Assembly (NCBI GenBank): GCA_030704615.1 | Contig: CM060733.1 | Coordinates: 55,550,001 to 55,614,000, forward strand | Direction of reading: 5' to 3' | Length of the DNA stretch: 64,000 nt | Source: Takakia lepidozioides | Lineage: Eukaryota; Streptophyta; Takakiopsida; Takakiales; Takakiaceae | Shown: positions 9,296-19,204 of the stretch, one piece after another | Numbering within the stretch: the stretch's first letter is position 1 | How the letters are laid out: each line of letters opens with the position of its first letter | Notes under the pieces: generated by a model | What the model saw: the letters and a program-made list of their open reading frames with translations, nothing else | The model's database searches: none | Told to the model about the DNA's origin: nothing | Program-made: the position numbers and the translations under genes

Positions 9296-12200
9296 GTGGG
9301 GGCCTCTATTGAGGTGCGTTCTGCCAAAGGAGAACCACAGTTGGCGACAAGGTTGGCGTTTGATGTTCCTCTTCAACTGGGGAGCTGGGAGGGATGTGAG
9401 AACTTCACCATCTGCGAGATCGATGGAGTAGATCTCATTTTGGGGATGACCTTTTTGAGCAAATCCGGAGCGGTCATAGATGGCCGCAAGAGAGTAGTCA
9501 CGCTGCCATGTGGGAATGGTGGCGAGGTCTTACGAGTGTCGGAAACGCCCAAATCCGTGGGAGGGCGAATAAACCTTCTGTCAGCGAGGGAGTGGGCCGT
9601 GGAAGAGGCACACGAACCCCAATTTTTGCTTTACATTAGAGAAGTGAAAGGAGAAGGCGATGGGGAGCCGAGCCCAGATTGGATCAAGGGGATCTTGGAG
9701 AAATACCAGGATGTGATGCCGGAGGATTTACCAAGCGGCTTGCCACCGCGAAGAGGAGTTGACCACAAGATTGAGGTGATACCGGGATCGGAACCGCCTG
9801 CCAAGGCACCCTACCGGTTGAGCCACAGGGAGTTGGTCGAGCTGAAGACTCAGCTCAAGGATCTAATGTCAAAGGGGTACATCCGGCCGAGTAAGTCACC
9901 TTACGGAGCCCCGGTGCTATTCGCAGACAAGAAGGATGGGACGCTGCGGATGTGTGTCGATTACAGGGCTCTAAATAAGGTGACTATAAAAAATCGGTAC
10001 CCTTTGCCAAGGATCGACAACCTCTTCGATCGGTTGGCAGGAGCGAAGTATTTCAGCCGGATCGACTTGCGCTCCGGCTATCATCAAATTCGGGTGGCGG
10101 AAGGAGATGAGGAGAAGACCGCGTGCAGGACAAGGTATGGTTCATATGAGTTCTTGGTGATGCCTTTTGGGCTCACGAATGCACCGGCGACCTTTAGCAC
10201 GCTGATGAACAGCCTTTTTCAGGAGTGGTTGGATGACTTTGTGATCGTGTACATCGACGACATCTTGGTGTACTCGAAAACAAAGGAGGAGCACCTGGAG
10301 CACCTCAAAAGGGTGTTCCAAAAGTTGCGAGAAGGGAAGCTGTATGCCAAAGCTTCAAAGTGCGAATTCGGGGTCACGAAAGTGGAGTTCTTGGGGCATG
10401 TGATTACACAGGATGGGATCAAAATGGATGACAGAAAGGTGAGGGCGATCTTGGACTGGGAGCCTCCGACTTCGGTCCCGGGAGTGCGATCCTTCCTAGG
10501 ACTCGCCTCCTATTACCGGAAGTATGTGAGAAATTTCGCCAAGATCGCGGGGCCGCTGTCGGACCTTCTGTGTAAATCTAAAGTCTGGGCATGGAACACC
10601 TTTTGTGGCCAAGCTTTTGCTGAATTGAAGCAGCGGATGGCGGAAGCTCTAGTCTTGCAAAACCCGGAGTTCGATCGTCCGTTCGAGATACATACAGATG
10701 CGTCGGACTTCGCGATTTGGGGTGTACTGATGCAAGATGGATGTCCAGTGGCTTACGAAAGTAAGAAACTGAATGAAGTGGAGCGACGGTGGCCGACGCA
10801 CGAGAAAGAGATGAAGGCGGTGGTGCATTGTCTTGAGCTCTGGCGCCACTATGTTGGTTCCAACCCAGTGAAGGTGTTCACGGACAATGTCACGGTGAAG
10901 TATTTTGCCACGCAGCCCAAGTTGTCCCCAAAACAACTTAGGTGGCAAGATACTTTGGCGGTGTTCGACGTGGATATCCAGTACAAACCGGGACGAGACA
11001 ACGTGGTGGCCGATGCTTTAAGTAGAAAGCAGCAGCTCTTGTTGGTGTACAAGGGCGAGACAGCGCTCCAAAGGAAGATCCGGAAGGCTTGCCGGAAGGA
11101 TGAGCTGGTAAAGTCCGTGATGCAGGACTTGAGAATGGGGGTTAAATCGCAATTCCACTTGCAAAATGGGTTGCTCCGGTATAAGCAAAAGCGTCTCTAC
11201 ATGCCGAAGGGAGGGATCAAAGATAGCCTCTTGAGAGAATGCCATGATAGCCCGCTTGCGGGCCACGGCGGAGCCAAGCGCACTGCGGCACTCTTGAAGA
11301 AAGAGTATTTCTGGCCCAAACTGAGGGAGGAGGCAGAGGAGTATGTCAAGACATGCACCACATGCCAACAAAACCGGAGCGAGTACAAAAAGCAAGCGGG
11401 GCTGTTACAACCCTTGCCGATTCCAGAGGGGACTTGGGAAAGCGTCTCGATGGATTTCATGACTGCTATGCTGCTGTCAAAAGGATTCGATGCAATCATG
11501 GTGGTGGTGGATAGGTTCAGTAAAATGGGCCATTTCATCCCCACCAAGGAGACGGCAACGGCGCAGGAGACAAGGCGACTTTACTTCGCCCACGTCTTAA
11601 AGCATCATGGAGTCCCGAAGGATATTGTCTCGGACCGCGATCCAAAGTTTACGAGTAAATTCTGGAGAGCACTTTGGAAGAAGATAGGGACGAGGCTGAA
11701 GATGAGCACCGCCTTCCGACCTACGACCGACGGCCAAACAGAAAGAGCGAATTCCGTAGTGAAGCAGATCTTGCGGAATTACGTGTCGGCAGACCAAACA
11801 GACTGGGTGGAACACTTAGACGCGGCAGAGTTCTGTTATAATAACACAGAACACTCCGCAACGGGAGTTTCCCCTTTCGTATTGGTCTATGGAAAAGCAC
11901 CTCTGGTGCTGACAAATTGGGCCGCCCAGGATGTTGAGGAACCGGCAGTAGCGGCGGTACTGGAAGAACGCGAGCGTTTGTTGAAGCTCGCAAAGTACAA
12001 CATTGCCAAAGCTAGGAAACGGTATGAAAGGCAGGCGAATTGGAAGCAGAGGGAAGTGAAGTTTGAGGCAGGCACGGAGGTCTGGTTGAACATCAAGAAT
12101 TTCCGACTACCTCCGGAAGTGAGTCCGAAGTTTGTACCTCCGTATGCGGGACCTTTTCGCATTCGGAAGGTTATGAATGAGGATGTGTATGAATTGGAGC

Positions 12201-12517
12201 TACCGGCAAACAACAAGGTGCACCCAATATTCCATGTCTCCCTTTTGAAGCCTTACTTCAAAGATAAAGCGCGCCCGAATCGGCATCAAGTGTTGCGTCC
12301 GCCACCTATGCTGTTGGATCATGAAAATGAACCTGAGTACGAGGTGGAGGCAATACTTAAGTCGAGGAGGTTCAAGAACCGAGAAACGGAGTATCTCGTC
12401 AAATGGAAGGGCTATCATCTTGTGAAGGCATCTTGGGTGCGTGCCTCAGAAATGGGAAACGCATCCGAGGCGGTTGCAACTTTCGAAGGGCGACCTAAAA
12501 AGCGGAAGAAGCGTTGA
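9296..12517 (+). CDS. pol: chromovirus Pol: protease end, RT, RNase H, integrase, chromodomain
   Basis: A 1073-codon open frame. Residues about 1-75 complete the protease (DLILGMTFL). Reverse transcriptase covers about 150-340 with YIDDILVYS near residue 319. RNase H starts near 465 ([11 protein letters not shown]). Integrase has the HHCC zinc site around 649-690 (H-x-H...CTTCQQ) and the catalytic D, D and E near residues 720, 779 and 815 ([17 protein letters not shown]). A chromodomain lies at about 1014-1060 ([16 protein letters not shown]), followed by a basic tail. Chromodomains of chromovirus integrases bind methylated histone H3 and steer integration to heterochromatin. All catalytic residues I can see are present. 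The ATG at 9296 is only the first in the frame; translation would come from a Gag-Pol precursor. Confidence 0.95.
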   Translation: MGASIEVRSAKGEPQLATRLAFDVPLQLGSWEGCENFTICEIDGVDLILGMTFLSKSGAVIDGRKRVVTLPCGNGGEVLRVSETPKSVGGRINLLSAREWAVEEAHEPQFLLYIREVKGEGDGEPSPDWIKGILEKYQDVMPEDLPSGLPPRRGVDHKIEVIPGSEPPAKAPYRLSHRELVELKTQLKDLMSKGYIRPSKSPYGAPVLFADKKDGTLRMCVDYRALNKVTIKNRYPLPRIDNLFDRLAGAKYFSRIDLRSGYHQIRVAEGDEEKTACRTRYGSYEFLVMPFGLTNAPATFSTLMNSLFQEWLDDFVIVYIDDILVYSKTKEEHLEHLKRVFQKLREGKLYAKASKCEFGVTKVEFLGHVITQDGIKMDDRKVRAILDWEPPTSVPGVRSFLGLASYYRKYVRNFAKIAGPLSDLLCKSKVWAWNTFCGQAFAELKQRMAEALVLQNPEFDRPFEIHTDASDFAIWGVLMQDGCPVAYESKKLNEVERRWPTHEKEMKAVVHCLELWRHYVGSNPVKVFTDNVTVKYFATQPKLSPKQLRWQDTLAVFDVDIQYKPGRDNVVADALSRKQQLLLVYKGETALQRKIRKACRKDELVKSVMQDLRMGVKSQFHLQNGLLRYKQKRLYMPKGGIKDSLLRECHDSPLAGHGGAKRTAALLKKEYFWPKLREEAEEYVKTCTTCQQNRSEYKKQAGLLQPLPIPEGTWESVSMDFMTAMLLSKGFDAIMVVVDRFSKMGHFIPTKETATAQETRRLYFAHVLKHHGVPKDIVSDRDPKFTSKFWRALWKKIGTRLKMSTAFRPTTDGQTERANSVVKQILRNYVSADQTDWVEHLDAAEFCYNNTEHSATGVSPFVLVYGKAPLVLTNWAAQDVEEPAVAAVLEERERLLKLAKYNIAKARKRYERQANWKQREVKFEAGTEVWLNIKNFRLPPEVSPKFVPPYAGPFRIRKVMNEDVYELELPANNKVHPIFHVSLLKPYFKDKARPNRHQVLRPPPMLLDHENEPEYEVEAILKSRRFKNRETEYLVKWKGYHLVKASWVRASEMGNASEAVATFEGRPKKRKKR

Positions 12518-13417
12518 TGGGGACATCAACCTTGGAGCGTGGGGGAGGAAATGCATGCTTAGCCCGGCTTAGCTAGCTTAGGAATCCAATTGCAAAAACT
12601 TGTATTGTACAAAAATTTGTTATAAAGGAAATGGGTTCCAAATTATGTACGTCCTATTTTGTTTGGAATGGTGATGCATGGTGTGGTTGGCTAGTGTGTA
12701 GAATGCATGCTAGCTTACAAAAGTGGGAGAGGTAAATTGGGTTAATCGTGTGTTTGCGTAGTGCTGAAATCGGGTGACCCCCATCCAAGGGGCAAGGAAA
12801 CTTGCGCCTTCTTTGGGAGTTCACGTGCTAGTGCGCACCTGCGCGTGCGCGTACTATAACTGCGCTACCGAGGGGGTTGCCTTGTAGTGCGGGTTAACGC
12901 GGAAGCTACGTGCTTCCGTTCACGTACTATAATCGTGTAGCCTCGGGACGAAGCCGTAGTGCGGCTTCGGCGTGTTCCCGTACCTCAGGCCAACATTCCA
13001 AGGCGGACCCAATTGTAGTGATTGGGGCGCACGGTTTGTTCAAGGTTATCTTCCTAGTCAAAGAGGGTTCCAGGTGAACCCTTGCTCAAGGTGATGCCAA
13101 AAGCGGCATCATGAGCGGTCGCAAGCAATGTTGTTGCAGTAAGGCGATTCGATCCTCGGGGAGGATCGTTCCTTGGCCTTGAAGTAGGCCAAGAAGAGTG
13201 CACTGGGAGGAGCTGGAGAGGCTCCACCCTTGGCCGGGACTCGGAGAAAGTCGGCCGAACTAGCTAGTGGAGAGTAGAGTCAAGTGTGGGTTTCTTTGCC
13301 ATGGGACGCCATGGTACGGAAACAAACTCCTTGATGTGGGACGCCACAACTTGGATGTTCGTTTCTACAAAATGGACAAGTCGATGAGGACATCGACTCC
13401 CTGTTGGTAGGGGTGTG
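12518..13417 (+). other. chromovirus region between pol and 3' LTR, non-coding
   Basis: No protein is recognised. Between about 12835 and 12990 the sequence is GC-rich with partial inverted repeats (gcgcacctgcgcgtgcgc; ggaagctacgtgcttcc) and a repeated CGTACTATAA module (about 12849 and 12931). A polypurine tract should precede the LTR at 13418. The best candidate is the short GGTAGGGG at about 13406-13413, which is weak. Confidence 0.5.
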
Positions 13418-14142
13418 TGTCGCGGCCCTTTGCCTTGAGGGCAGGGGGTCGGGACACATGAGGGGCTGCCCCTGTGGTGGGGGCAGCGGCAGCGATAGGT
13501 ATGGGGGCTGAAGCACCCTTGAGTGCCCAAGGCACTCAGGGAAGCGGAGGCGCTCACTAGGTGGAGCCCCGCACACCGGGTTGCGGTGGGGGTGGCTCCA
13601 CAAGGGGTGGTGGTAGGTTAGCGGGACTTAGTGGGGGTGGCATAGGACTCACCATGGGGGCGGAGACCTCGTGGTGGGAGTCGTGGGGAGTCTTGGGACT
13701 CATCACGGTCCATAGGGGCCGTGGTGAGTGGGCCAAGACTCACCGCGACTCATCACCGGGAGTCGAGGGTTTTCGTGGTGGTTCGCCATAAAATGGCATG
13801 GCTGGTTATGAAACCCCTGCGGACAGCTACAGAAGTATATATAGGGAGTAGTAACCCCGAGAACGGTGCAAGCCTGTTGGTGACCAAAAACTAGTGAGTA
13901 AGCGAGCGAGCCGGAAAGCGACCAAAGAGTGGGGAGCTGTTCCGGACTGCCATCTACCAAAGGGAATTCTCCTAGTCCTAAATAGGTGGAGGGTTTAGAG
14001 GGAAGCGAAGGGGGGTCGTTATGTCCCGGTGAGCAGCCGAAGCTCCAAGTTGGCCCGGGCGGCCAGGTTGGGAGTCAGGCGCGCGTATCAAAGCGAGTAA
14101 CTATGACTTGAAGGGGAGCTTACCGAAGTGAGGTGCGCGACA
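13418..14142 (+). repeat. 3' LTR of the chromovirus
   Basis: 725 bp, the second copy of 7192-7909, with TATA box at 13836-13845 and a terminal CA at 14141-14142. It is followed by the duplicated target ATGGT. Confidence 0.93.
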
Positions 14143-14147
14143 ATGGT
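14143..14147. repeat. right target-site duplication ATGGT
   Basis: It matches 7187-7191. The methyltransferase reading resumes here with W-T-N-L. Confidence 0.95.
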
Positions 14148-14660
14148 GGACTAACTTGATGCCACCCGCACTGCTCAAGCGTGCATTTGATGGGGTACAA
14201 CGGCCAGCACACCTCACAGTGGATAGCATTTTGGACACATGGAGGCAGTCTCAGCGTGTGAGACACGATGACCGTTCGCCTTTAGCAGTGATCAACAGGG
14301 TGGGTCAACAGCTTCCCAGGATCGCACGCTTTCCAGGATAGTGGACCTGGCCTCCTGTGGGATGCTCAGTTGCAGCAGTTAGTGGAGCCTAATGCTGACA
14401 AGCGTGAGCAGGCGATGGGTTTTACCACTGGTACCACGACAATGTCGTCTCTTTCTGAGGCATCACGTCGTCAGGTGTTGGGGCAAGCAATGGATCTCAA
14501 TTGCTTGACCTGGATTATCAGCTTGGCTATGGCTGAGCAACGCAGAGTGCAGAGTACACTTCCCTCGATGGTCTCTCTGCCTACCGAGACGGTACAAGCA
14601 GTGAGTGGGGACGAGCAGGTGAGGACCCCGGGGTGCAGACATCCATGGCACACGTGGTAG

Positions 14661-16076
14661 GTGCTCGAGGTTCAGAGGGAGTTGGCAGCCAAGGCGGCGG
14701 TGATGGATGAGGTTGGGGATTCTTCTCGGGTTGAGGAGGTCCTTAAGGATGAGATGATGGGGCGGGATGAGGCCTTGTCATTGACAGAGCAGGCAGTGGG
14801 CACTGCTCAAGAGGTTGCAGCATAGCAACCACAGGACGCGTCCTCTACCTCTAAGCCCACTGGAGTTAAGGTTGCAGTTACGGAGAACAATTGGAAGCCT
14901 GACATTGGACCCATTGTCACCGGAGGAGAGAGACGACGTATACGGCGGTTCCTGAGGGCTTACATGAATTGCTTTGCCTTCAGTTTGAAGGACTTGGGAG
15001 CACTGAAGGGTCAAGAGATCCGTATTGAGTTGGCCACTGACACGCCAATATTTCGGAGACCCTATAGATACAATGACATGGAGAGGTCTTTGATTCAGAT
15101 GAGGACTCAAGATCTCTGGGAGGCAGGTTTGGTGGAGCTCTCTGGTGGAGAGTATGCTTCAGCCATAGTGATGCCAACCACAAAGGATGTCTATGGCAAT
15201 TGGACGGAGAGACGTATGTGCGGTGATTACCGGCCTGTAAATCGTCAGACCAAGTCCGATAAGTATGCCATGCCAACACCAGATGAGATCTTTGATGCCA
15301 TCGGGCATGCTAAGGTCTTTAGCACTTTGGATTTACGATCCGGATATCACCAGTTGTCGCTTAAGGAGGCGGACAAGCAGAAGACGACATTCTGGGGGAT
15401 CAATGAGCACGGCAAGGATTGCCTATATCAGTGGCGGTTCTTACCATTTGGGCTTAAGAACGCTCCTGCAGAGTTTCAGATAGTCATGAATAGGATTCTA
15501 GTAGGGGTGGACTTTGCTCGGTGCTACATAGATGACATCATCATTTTTAGTGCTACGGTGGAGGAGCATGAGAGACATCTTCAGGTGGTATTGGAGCGCT
15601 TGAGAGCACATGGATTGAAGTTGCATCCGGGGAAGTGCAAGTTTTTCCACAACCAGATTAAGTATCTGGGTCACATAATATATCCTGGAGGATTGGGGGT
15701 ACAACAGACTAAGGTAGAGGCCATTGCACAAATTCCACGCCCCACGGATGTGAGCTGAGTTTGAGCTTTCATGGGGTTGGCAAACTATTATAGACGGTTT
15801 GTCAAGGGATTTAGTGCCATTGCAAAGGCTCTAACCAAGCTGACCGAGGTGGACCAGGAGTGGCAGTGGGAAGATGAGCAAGAACGAGCTTTTCAAGAGC
15901 TCAAGGCGAGGTTGACCTCGGCACCTATCTTGAGATGACCTATCAGGGGGCGTCCCTTTCAGCTGCATACGGATTGGAGCATACTGGGGCTTGGAGCGGT
16001 GCTCACACAGGTGGATGATGAGGGGAGAGAGTTCGTAGTGGCTTATGCTAGCCGCTCGAACAACGCAGGTTTGAGG
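14661..16076 (+). pseudogene. reverse transcriptase and partial RNase H of the methyltransferase element
   Basis: In one frame with interior stops at 14823 (TAG), 15756 and 15762 (TGA) and 15936 (TGA), following the TAG at 14658. The RT fingers and palm are clear: [47 protein letters not shown], and CYIDDIIIF with YIDD at 15525-15536. Next come the thumb/connection (MGLANYYRRFVKGF) and the RNase H start (HTDWSILGLGAVLTQ ... VAYASRSNN). RNase H then breaks off into a PHD finger. Upstream linker 14661-14960 is acidic and unassigned. RT would copy the element RNA. The stop pattern indicates decay. Confidence 0.92.
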
Positions 16077-16235
16077 TGCATGCTCTGTGGGTCTGCCAAA
16101 AGGGCAGCCACCATGCTGGTGTGTGATCGATGCTCAAGAGGTTGGCATATGGGATGCTTGACACCACCTCTTGAGAGGGTTCCTGATGGAGATTGGTTAT
16201 GTCCACACTGCTTGGGAAAGTGGCAGTGGACATGA
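16077..16235 (+). pseudogene. PHD finger fused after RNase H in the retroelement frame
   Basis: A full C4-H-C3 pattern is present: C-M-L-C (from 16077), C-D-R-C, G-W-H-M-G-C and W-L-C-P-H-C (to 16211), with the typical spacer PPLERVPDGDW. It is in frame with RNase H, directly after VAYASRSNNAGLR, and ends at a TGA (16233-16235). PHD fingers read the histone H3 N-terminus or its K4 methylation. RNase H residues expected after SRSNN are absent, so the finger was either inserted into RNase H or joined by a deletion. In DNMT3 proteins an ADD (PHD-like) reader accompanies the methyltransferase, so its presence beside a DNMT3-like enzyme is suggestive. Confidence 0.85.
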
Positions 16236-16480
16236 CTAGAGGCAGCTAACAAGACATGGGAGGCCAAGCTCATAGGAGTCAATACACGAGATCCCAGCCT
16301 CAAGTTCACAGGTTGCAAGACGGCGACTAACGATGGGGCGACTCTTGCACCCGGCCTCTTGATCTATCGAGTTTGAGTGTAGTAGGAACAGTGGTGGAGG
16401 ACTTAGTGAGGCTATGGTCACTATCACATCTTGTGGCTACCTGGACTTAGAGGGATCTAAGCACCAGCTAGGGGGGCGAT
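16236..16480 (+). other. 3' end of the methyltransferase element, integrase missing
   Basis: The frame continues for about 45 codons after the stop at 16235 without a recognised domain. The region ends in a purine tract AGCTAGGGGGG (about 16467-16476) just before the LTR, a plausible polypurine tract. Integrase, expected here, is absent, so an internal deletion is likely. Confidence 0.5.
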
Positions 16481-17000
16481 TGTGTGGACTAGTGACTGCC
16501 ATAGTGGGCAGCATAGTGGCAGCCTAGTGACTGACTAGTTGTAGCCTAGTGGTTGGACTAGTGGCTAGACTAGTGGTAGACTAGTGGTATACTAGTGTGT
16601 GGTGTGCACATGTGTTGTGTGGTTTTGGACAGCGATGTAGTTATGTAGCGATATGTATGCGCACGACAGCTGTCAAGTTATTTTACCACTAATGTGAAAC
16701 TAGCTAGGAAATAGCTAGTTTTTACATATTGACATTTGGGATTGGCCCAAGTGTCAATCCAGGGGTCAAGACAAATTTAGGCCCTGGAGTGGTTATCTTC
16801 ACGGCAAGCGCGGGAGGCTCATCTTTCTCGAGTTGAGCCTCACTGCGCCTAGCTATGGCGCCGTAATATGGATTCCCCATGGCGTAGGGTGCACTTGGCT
16901 TGGACTTGTATTTGAGTGATAAATTTATATATGCATGAGTTTATGCTTCAGCTTTGTGAGCTCGCATAAGCTTGTGTTTGTATTCTTCTTCTTTATCGAT
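16481..17000 (+). repeat. LTR of the methyltransferase element, first tandem copy
   Basis: Starts TGTGTGGACTAG directly after the purine tract. The U3-like part (16481-16600) holds several ACTAGT/GACTAGTGG motifs. A TATA-like run (ataaatttatatatgc) lies near 16919-16935. A second copy begins exactly at 17001, which sets the unit at 520 bp if the copies are head to tail. The 3' end does not show a clear CA, so an alternative is a short LTR ending at CGCACGACA (16670). Confidence 0.6.
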
Positions 17001-17177
17001 TGTGTGGACTAGTGATTGCCATAGTGGGCAGCATAATGGCAGCCTAGTGACTGACTAGTTGTAGCCTAGCGGCTGGACTAGTGGTGGACTAGTGGTAAAC
17101 TAGTGTGTGGTGTGCACATGTGTTGTGTGGTTTTGGACAGCGATGTAGTTGTGTAGCGATATGTATGCGCACGACAA
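17001..17177 (+). repeat. second, truncated LTR copy
   Basis: Nearly identical to 16481-16670 (same start TGTGTGGACTAG, same CAGCGATGTAGTT and GCGCACGACA). It breaks off at GCGCACGACA and abuts an inverted methyltransferase fragment. Confidence 0.85.
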
Positions 17178-17545
17178 TCACCGCCAAAGGTGGACGATCA
17201 TCATGTCGCACTTGGTTGTCTCCTTTGGTCCAAAATGCCCTCAACCGTGAGGTTGGGTAGCCGTTGAATGGAATCATAGGCTCTCTTGAGCAACTCCGGT
17301 GGTGCAAGATTGGTCCACCACAACCTAGGCCTATGTGCCCGTGAACCCACTGCAGCTGCATCCAACAATACAGCTGGTCCAATCCATGACCGGATCTGAT
17401 GTACACTGGCCATAACCCTGGCCCGAGAATCCCCCATGAGAGAAACATTCTCTAGGATGTAAGCTGGAGGTTGCACTTGCCTCACCTGCAAGTCACGCAA
17501 CACCCGCAACATCTCCCAAAACTTAGCTTGCTTGTTTGTCAACCA
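17178..17545 (-). pseudogene. second DNMT3/DRM-like methyltransferase fragment, inverted
   Basis: On the minus strand, about 120 residues align with the methyltransferase at 6960-7190 plus 14147-14290. They include the motif VI stretch ILENVSLMGDSRARVMASV, then AVGSRAHRPRLWWTNL (uninterrupted here) and a diverged LLKRAYDSIQRLPNLTVEGI. This copy shows what the first one looked like before the chromovirus insertion. It starts after motif IV and ends before the C-terminal part, so it is a fragment. It points to a multi-copy family with appreciable divergence. Confidence 0.88.
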
Positions 17546-19204
17546 AATGAAACCCCACTTGGCTTCATTTCACCATGGATAGAATAACCACTTCCTAGCT
17601 TCTCTTGAGCTACTCAATGCTCCTCAAGCTACCTTTGTTGTACTCCTTCTATGGTGTTTCCACCCCAAGCATGTGTCGCTATTTAGCTTCTGAATAACTA
17701 GAGCTTGCTCTTGAAACCCTAGTGTCTATATCTCCACACATAAGATGCTTATCTTGTGATGCAAAAGTTCTTTTCCAAGCTCTCAAACCCTTAGTGCATA
17801 TACAAACACTCTCCTTTGCAAGACCATGCAAGCTCTGTGATGTGAGAGCTCTCTCCTTAAGCGCTCCACTTCTATAGAGCAAAGTAATGCTTCTCAAACC
17901 CTAACATCCATGTTCTCCACGCCACAAAGATTTTCCTTTGCAACACCTGCAACACCTTGCAACACAAGAGCTCTCTACCAAGCTTTTTGCAACACACAAG
18001 TGCTAAACTAATCCTTACACTCCGCACTCACAAGCATAAGATCATCTTCTTATAGTGATAATGAAAGTGAACATAATGGAATCCCTCCACTCATGAATCC
18101 ACTCAATCACATAAACTAAGTCAAGCCAAGGGCACCCTTGCTAAGGGAATCCACCCTACAAAGCCCTCACCACACTTCCTCTCAATACCTAGAGCTATGG
18201 AGGTGAAAGAGGCTCATGGAGGCTCAACTACAAGAAGATGAGTCTCCTCCATCCTCACAAGGGGAAAATCTATCCCCATGTCCCAAGTGAGGCTCGACAC
18301 CTCACTTGACATGTGAGACCAAATGAAGTCCCAACACAAAAAATATAAATATAAATATCTAAAATGTCCTAGTTAACTAGAAGTAGGTAATTCTAGATAA
18401 CCATGACTAAAACCATGACATTTTATTTACTGGAACCTATCTTTAATTTCAGGCCTACTCATACCTGGAATCCGAGTATGTACCACATGACGATACTCAT
18501 ACCAGCCACGTACCCTACCCACGCCACTATGGATCTATATTGTGCCTATTAGCTTGGCCTTAGAGGTCCATTAGGCATACCAGGACGAGTTTGGTATGTC
18601 AAAATGGACATACCCGTACAACACTGATATATACCTCTATGGCACATATCGGTGGATTGAACCCACAACCGTTTCTGAGATGGTATCTGCCCATTACGGA
18701 CACTAGGGTTGTCTTCAAGTGTAAGAGCCGGGTTCCATGAGCAGCTGCAAGCGCCCCCCATGAATCGGCCCAGGATTAGTGAGGATTTTAGGGGAGGGAA
18801 TAATTTTTGATATTTTCATCCAAAACTTATATTAATTGTCCATTTACTATGTCATGGGCCCAGAGCAATTGATGCCAAGGATTTCTAGAGGGGTGAATGG
18901 AAAGGTGTCCATGGAACCCTTCTCATTTTTAAGGAGCGATTCCCTCTTGGGGGCGTTTGCTTGGGGGGGCGTTTGGGAGTGCCCATGGAACCTGGCCCTA
19001 AGTAATACAAGAACAAATCTATTGGAAATGACATGGGTTTTTCCCTTCAAAAATTTGACCCTTAAAGGATAAGATAAATTCCAGCACTTTTGGAGAAAAA
19101 GAGTATAATATACCCTATATTGCTTAGTTGTATCTACCCCCATACATCCATATGGATGAACTGTAGGGCAAACAACTTTGCAAAACATGAATCCACATAC
19201 TTAT
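17546..19204. other. no gene seen; probable decayed repeat
   Basis: Short open frames only. 17690-18010 has several repeats of gagctctctcc/caagctctc-type words and caaaccct motifs, as in degraded LTR or satellite sequence. 18470-18780 is unassigned. Nothing else is supportable. Confidence 0.4.

Larger units (their letters stand above)
7192..14142 (+). mobile_element. nested Ty3/gypsy chromovirus, complete with LTRs and 5-bp TSD
   Basis: Direct repeats at 7192-7909 and 13418-14142 begin TGTCGCGG, end in CA and are highly similar. A tRNA-iMet primer site follows the left LTR. Gag is broken by stops and shifts. Pol (9296-12517) is intact with RT, RNase H, integrase and a C-terminal chromodomain, which marks it as a chromovirus. 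Element length is 6951 bp. The target duplication ATGGT and the restored methyltransferase reading across the join prove that it inserted into the older element. Confidence 0.95.
6411..14657 (+). pseudogene. DNMT3/DRM-like cytosine-5 DNA methyltransferase, split by a nested chromovirus
   Basis: Part one (frame of 6411-7235) shows motif I LDLFGGINTGL (6654-6686, S-adenosylmethionine binding), motif IV GWPCQRHSSAG with the catalytic cysteine at 6927-6929, motif VI LENV (7053-7064) and the motif VIII region AHRPRLW (to 7190). Part two resumes after the insertion at 14147 with W-T-N-L. It then has a DNMT3-like stretch (RHDDRSPLAVINRVGQQ), a one-frame shift near 14345-14365, LLWDAQL and a C-terminal RRQVLGQAMD (motif IX/X region) by about 14500. 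Motif order I-IV-VI-VIII-IX/X and the DLFGGI...TG form resemble DNMT3, or DRM before its circular permutation, more than DNMT1/CMT. The enzyme would transfer methyl groups to DNA cytosines. Here it sits between protease and reverse transcriptase. The insertion and frameshifts inactivate this copy; before them all core residues I can see were present. Confidence 0.85.
4790..17000 (+). mobile_element. Ty3/gypsy-type retrotransposon encoding a C5 DNA methyltransferase and a PHD finger
   Basis: In order on the plus strand: two CCHC knuckles (4875-5001), a DSG aspartic protease (about 5914-6303), a DNMT3/DRM-like methyltransferase (about 6590-7191 then 14147-14560), a reverse transcriptase with YIDD (15525-15536), the start of RNase H (about 15955-16060), a PHD finger (16077-16211), and a TG-starting LTR (16481-17000) behind a purine tract. 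Integrase is not seen. A chromovirus (7192-14142) is inserted in the methyltransferase. The methyltransferase C-terminus, RT, RNase H and PHD all lie in one frame (frame of 14370-16235), which suggests one polyprotein in the ancestor. Stops and frameshifts show this copy is inactive. The left boundary is approximate and no 5' LTR was found. Confidence 0.85.

Noticed and set aside
10219-12418. Many 60-125-codon minus-strand open frames
   Set aside because: They are antisense shadows of the intact chromovirus pol frame and show no motif.
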